Of a stretch of 64,000 nucleotides of DNA, positions 60,135 to 64,000 are shown piece after piece (the first letter of the stretch is position 1; every line of letters begins with the position of its first letter). This DNA comes from Thysanoteuthis rhombus. Its lineage: Eukaryota; Mollusca; Cephalopoda; Oegopsida; Thysanoteuthidae. The notes beneath the pieces were generated by a model that saw only the letters and a list, made by a program, of their open reading frames with translations, did no database searches and was not told the origin of the DNA. The stretch is taken from assembly GCA_963457665.1 (NCBI GenBank), contig OY735206.1, positions 28,529,377-28,593,376 on the forward strand. Reading direction: 5' to 3'. The translations under genes and the position numbers were made by a program.

Positions 60135-60480
60135 GATGGAGCTCCGTGGAGGACGTGTATCTTAGCATTATCTAATTTTCTTTATGTCGCTATCTCTAAA
60201 CACAAGTGGTGACTACGAAAACAACTGCGCGTCAAATGCACGGATGGCTTGATGGATGCTTCTCAGTTGGTCCAGGCACTCCGCGGGCCCGGAGCGCACG
60301 TACTTAATCGGCACGAGTGGCTGGAGGCCATGCCAATTTCCTTTACATTGTCTGTCTGTTTGTATAGCCCACTCCGAGTGATGCATGTCTGTAAGTCAAC
60401 CGGTGCTATAACTACATCCACACCTTAGAATCAACAATCCCGCCTCCGAAACAGAAGGAATCATTTCCATGCGCATATGC
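60135..60480. other. GC-rich island of unknown nature
   Basis: About 345 bp, including CACTCCGCGGGCCCGGAGCG then CACGTAC. CTCCGCGGGCCCGGAG is a near-perfect palindrome. It is surrounded by microsatellites. No domain is recognised in any frame. It may be an exon, a CpG-rich element or an unrelated insertion. Confidence 0.35.
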
Positions 60481-60514
60481 ACATAAAACAAATGTTATTA
60501 TTATTGCTATAGGT

Positions 60515-60745
60515 AAACACACACACATACACACACACACACGTACGCACACGAACACAAACACATGCGCGCGCGGGCACATCAGGCATATATATATGTG
60601 TGTGTGTGTGTGTGTGAGTATACTATTGTATTATAATTTGTAACTCTCTATATGAATAAATGTCATATGTACAGAGATACGTACACGCACATACACAAAC
60701 ACACACACGCATATATTTATGTATGTGTGTATGTGTGTGAGTGAG
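60515..60745. repeat. Interrupted (CA)n/(GT)n microsatellites
   Basis: CACACACATACACACA with GCGCGCG at about 60569, (GT)n at 60597-60616, and CACATACACAAACACAC at about 60688. Confidence 0.9.
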
Positions 60746-60897
60746 TAAGAGAAATGTGATCAGATCAGGTGACGGTGACAGCTATAGGAATTTTCTCAAG
60801 AATTAAACTGGGAGGCATTTTTACGACTTTCAACCAAAAAGAGAAGAGAAAGAGTGATCCCTTCCATATTTCACATCTGTTGATTTTCGCAGAATAT

Positions 60898-60935
60898 CAC
60901 ACACACACACAGACACACACAGACACACAGACATA

Positions 60936-61019
<84 letters not shown>
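60898..61019. repeat. (CA)n followed by (TA)n
   Basis: CACACACAGACACACACAG units, then pure TA from about 60938 to 61019. Confidence 0.97.
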
Positions 61020-61021
<2 letters not shown>

Positions 61022-61310
61022 AGAAAGCTTTGCAGCTTTATACATAAAATATATAAAAAAAACAAATTTATGTCATTTCAGTCAATTATTTCCTTATTTC
61101 TTTCAGTGGATCTCATGTTTTATACATAATTTGATTTTGTGGTACTATGTAAGATTCTTTTGTTGGAATCATCAGTTGTTTACCATGTAATCCTTTTATG
61201 GATTTGAAAATCAAAACAACATTAACATTGTTCCTCAGCATTGTTGATCAAACATCCCCCTCCAGCTACGATTTCAATGTACAGCTTTAATTGTTCATTC
61301 CGAATGTCAA
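61020..61310. repeat. (TA)n-anchored dispersed repeat, copy C
   Basis: CCAGAAAGCTTTGCAGCTTT at the (TA)n junction. It then has TTTATGTCATTTCAGTCAAT, TATTTCCTTATTTC, GGTACTATGTAAGATTCTTT, TGTTGGAATCATCAGTTGTT, TTGTTGATCAAACATCCCCC and CAGCTACGATTTCAATGTAC. Its structure is collinear with 32337-32600 and 33805-34135. Confidence 0.82.
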
Positions 61311-61685
61311 TACTGCATACATATATATGACTGATGGATGGAGAGGTTATATCAGACACAAAGAAGAAACACAGATCGTGTGAAAAGGTATACTTGTTTA
61401 TGAGATCAACTAGTATTAATGAATCAGACTTTATTGCTATTATCAATGGATGAAGTACTCGTTGCAATGAAAATAATTGCAAGAATTGAAAATTGTATTA
61501 TAAAAACAGTCGAAATTAGGATGAAAGTAACAAATTTCATAAAAGTGATATGCTGCAATATCCCCTCCAATAATTATCATAAATATGAGTCTATAAGCTT
61601 ATCTAGGGGTGGAACAAAGAACTTAGAGGACTAGGTTTTCGAAGGTATTTGAGTAAAGTGAACATAAAAATCCCGAGCTAGTATT

Positions 61686-61765
61686 CACACACACATGCAC
61701 ACACACATGCACACACACACACACACACACACGCACACATACACACACACACGTAAAAACACACA

Positions 61766-61820
<55 letters not shown>

Positions 61821-61825
61821 GTATA

Positions 61826-61883
<58 letters not shown>
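61686..61883. repeat. (CA)n and (TA)n compound microsatellite
   Basis: CACATGCACACAC units to about 61765, then TA interrupted by TATGTA to 61883. Confidence 0.96.
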
Positions 61884-61887
<4 letters not shown>

Positions 61888-62047
61888 GAGATGTAGATAG
61901 AGCAAGAAAAAGTGAGAGATAAGTGGGGAATTAGACAGATTGAGAGGGAGAGAGATTTCCGTGCATACGATGTACATAGTTTGCATAGACCATAATGAAT
62001 GGCTTATGATGTAATGTAACTATTATATTGTGTATGTTTTTTCTCTT

Positions 62048-62049
<2 letters not shown>

Positions 62050-62113
<64 letters not shown>

Positions 62114-62230
62114 TCCGTCTCTCCTGTCTTTCTCTTTATATATACATAGAGAGAGAGAGAGAAGGAGAGAGTGAGGGGGACATACATACATGCATACATA
62201 CATACATACATACATACATACATGCATATA
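62050..62230. repeat. (TA)n, (GA)n and (CATA)n microsatellites
   Basis: TA at 62050-62111, GA at 62149-62163, CATA at 62180-62224. Confidence 0.96.
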
Positions 62231-63177
62231 AATAGGGATTTGAAAGATAGATAGATATCAGCTTGTTTTAGGAGGGTTTCCTTTAAGTGAAAGATCAATT
62301 TTGGTAAGCAAATTCAGTAAATATCTTTTTATCTGATATCAACCCTAAAAATGCATCTACTCATTAAGATTTTATCCAATGTTTATTCAAGTATTATCCT
62401 TGCAGAAGATATTTCAACCGACCTTTCGAGATTTCATTCAACAAAATTTCACTCAATCTTTTGCTTTCTGTTGTCTACACCTTTCCCCATTGGATTATCA
62501 AGCCTCATAATTGCAAGCTTTTTCCATTCCACTCTTTTTGTGTTCATCATAAAATTAGGATAAGCGTAACAAGCTTGGTTGTGCTTAGGCCCAACCCTTT
62601 TGCTTCATTGAAATCTAAAAAATCCAAATAAAACTGTATTCATTTCTTCATATAATACGATTCCTAAACTACGTGTCTCATTTGAACTCACTTATTAGTA
62701 GTTCGTGCAATAAAAAGTCGATCTGAGTTTAGAAGAGTGGATTTGTCATTAGTATTTGCGTACATAACTCTAATTCGTGCTGAAATGATGTCATTGTTTT
62801 TTGGTGAAGTCATCGTCATTGTTATGACAGACGAAAATAAAGTCAAAATTCAGTTGTAGGAGATTGACAATAATATTTTTCATAACAGAAATTCAATGTT
62901 TACAAAAGAAAATACCGAGAATTGGCAAAATGTGAGTTAACACAACATGACGCCATGATATCACTCTTTCTTCTCTTCACTCTCCCTGTCACTTATTCAT
63001 GTCCTAAATTCAAAACTCTTAAATTCCAATGTCTGACGAATTCACGATAATAAAGTCAACTCTTGTATTTTGACAAAAAAATCACTTAAATTAAAATACT
63101 TCTCACACTCAAAAGGCGATGTCTAACCTGTGTTTATTCTTATATATGATTATACACGTATGAAATTGTTTCATGAA
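62231..63177. other. Unclassified A+T-rich intergenic DNA
   Basis: No gene recognised. Confidence 0.5.
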
Positions 63178-63881
63178 CAGGGTGTGCCATAAAGACTTAC
63201 CCATCACGTAATTATATCTCATAAAGTCAGGCTTTGACCTGGGTGTTTGACATTTTGCAGAGAGCATCTCAAACGTCTATTCTTTCTATGTTTACAGTTT
63301 CATTTGTCTCACAAGTGATGAAAGGTGAATGTTTGCCGAAAGACCATTCATAACGTCATGAAACGTTTTAATGAGTCAAGAACAACCTTAAACACCACCA
63401 CCCTGGCAGAAATTGCTTGGTTCGCGCCAGAAGGGTCGTCGAAGCTGTGAAGAAGTGAGTGAGGAGAAATCTTCGCAGAAACACAGGGGAAATTACGAAA
63501 GAGATGAGATTGCCGGAAAAAAAAGACAAAAAACATTTAGAATGATCGTGGAAGAGGATTTAGGGGTGAAGTCATACAAAACGCATTCCAGCAGCCTCAA
63601 AGCAGAAGCGATTCGACGGAGAGAGAAATGTTAGAGGAAATACAGAGAACCTCTGACATAGACGTCATCTGATTTAATGAGGAGATTTTCACTGCGCAGG
63701 CTGTGACGAATTCCCGAAATGATGGGGCTTATGCAGCTGATGCTTTACGCACGAATACTATACCTGTAGGAATCTTTCTTGTCATACGTTTCACTTCCTT
63801 TCTCTATTGATGGTAACTGGCGCGAGAAAAAAATTAAATATAGGGTACGTATAACGTTTCGCTATTCTTTAATGTCTAGAT
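63178..63881 (+). pseudogene. mariner/Tc1-like transposase relic with left terminus
   Basis: The left terminus CAGGGTGTGCCATAAAGACT (63178) has mariner-type form. Downstream, in shifting plus-strand frames: KTIHNVMKRFNESRTTLNTT (helix-turn-helix side, about 63340), VVEAVKK-stop-VRRNLRRNTGEITKEMRLP (about 63430-63510), then FRMIVEEDLGVKSYKTHSS (about 63537-63595). After a stop comes DVI-stop-FNEEIFTAQAVTNSRNDG then AYAADALRTNTIPVG (about 63662-63770). The last block corresponds to the 'FSDEKIFT' motif around the first catalytic Asp of the DDE/D domain; here the Asp is Asn (FNEE). It is therefore dead. A hAT-like sequence cuts it off at 63882. Confidence 0.82.
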
Positions 63882-64000
63882 CAGGTGCTCTCAACCTTTC
63901 ACCAGGAAAATCTTTCCACCATCAGCCTGTACAGTAAATATTCAAATGAATACAAAACAGATTTTAACACTTCAAAAATAAACCACTTTCGTTTTAATGG
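63882..64000. mobile_element. hAT-family MITE, copy 2 (left part only, runs off right edge)
   Basis: CAGGTGCTCTCAACCTTTC is a hAT-type terminus. The following CCACC-, AGTAAATATTCAAA and ATACAAAACAG blocks align with 46585-46640 of the 46.5-kb copy (CCACC-, AGTAGATATTCAAA, ATACTAGAAACA). The inserted position would make GTCTAGAT (63874-63881) the target duplication if repeated beyond the window. Confidence 0.65.

Overview
This window looks like intergenic DNA from a large, A+T-rich animal genome. I found no host protein-coding gene, rRNA or functional tRNA that I can support. Four things point to a repeat-dense invertebrate: relics of non-LTR retrotransposons, a mariner/Tc1-like transposase and a Penelope-like reverse transcriptase; many small foldback/MITE elements; tRNA-derived SINE-like heads; and about 28 (TA)n tracts with (CA)n, (GA)n and (TATC)n. 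A mollusc is my best guess from the retroelement families, but the sequence does not prove it.

Layout. 1-0.7 kb: minus-strand RTE-type reverse transcriptase relic running off the left edge. 3.6-4.3 kb: a clear 299-bp foldback element with 88-bp arms, then a compound microsatellite. 9.4-31 kb: six 3'-truncated copies of one RTE-like family on both strands (9.4, 16.1, 20.2, 23.1, 27.3, 30.4 kb), several ending in (GAT)n tails, with a small seventh fragment at 52.8 kb. Between them lie minisatellites (19.4, 25.0, 29.2 kb), purine-rich DNA (21.2-22.0 kb) and a Penelope-like terminal repeat (26 kb). 32-35 kb: (TA)n tracts, two of them abutting copies of one ~280-bp repeat. 34.9 and 37.6 kb: an inverted pair of a GC-rich 200-bp repeat. 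38.6-43.8 kb: tandem repeats, a MITE, an inverted pair of Penelope-like ends around a tRNA-like sequence, and a degraded reverse transcriptase with a surviving FIDD box.

45.7-48.9 kb: a decayed R2/NeSL-type (restriction-like endonuclease class) retrotransposon split inside its RT domain by a 526-bp hAT-type MITE with an 8-bp target duplication. 50-55 kb: pyrimidine-rich tracts and a 750-bp terminal-inverted-repeat element whose interior is a ~32-bp minisatellite. 56-62 kb: dense microsatellites, two more small inverted-repeat elements and another (TA)n-anchored repeat. 63.2-64 kb: a dead mariner/Tc1-like transposase, then the start of a second copy of the same hAT family at the right edge.

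The biology of the window is therefore layered transposition (nesting, truncation, hitch-hiking on microsatellites) rather than a gene pathway. The most interesting candidates are the short inverted-repeat families, the hammerhead-like terminal motifs of the Penelope-like repeats, and the MITE that contains a satellite.
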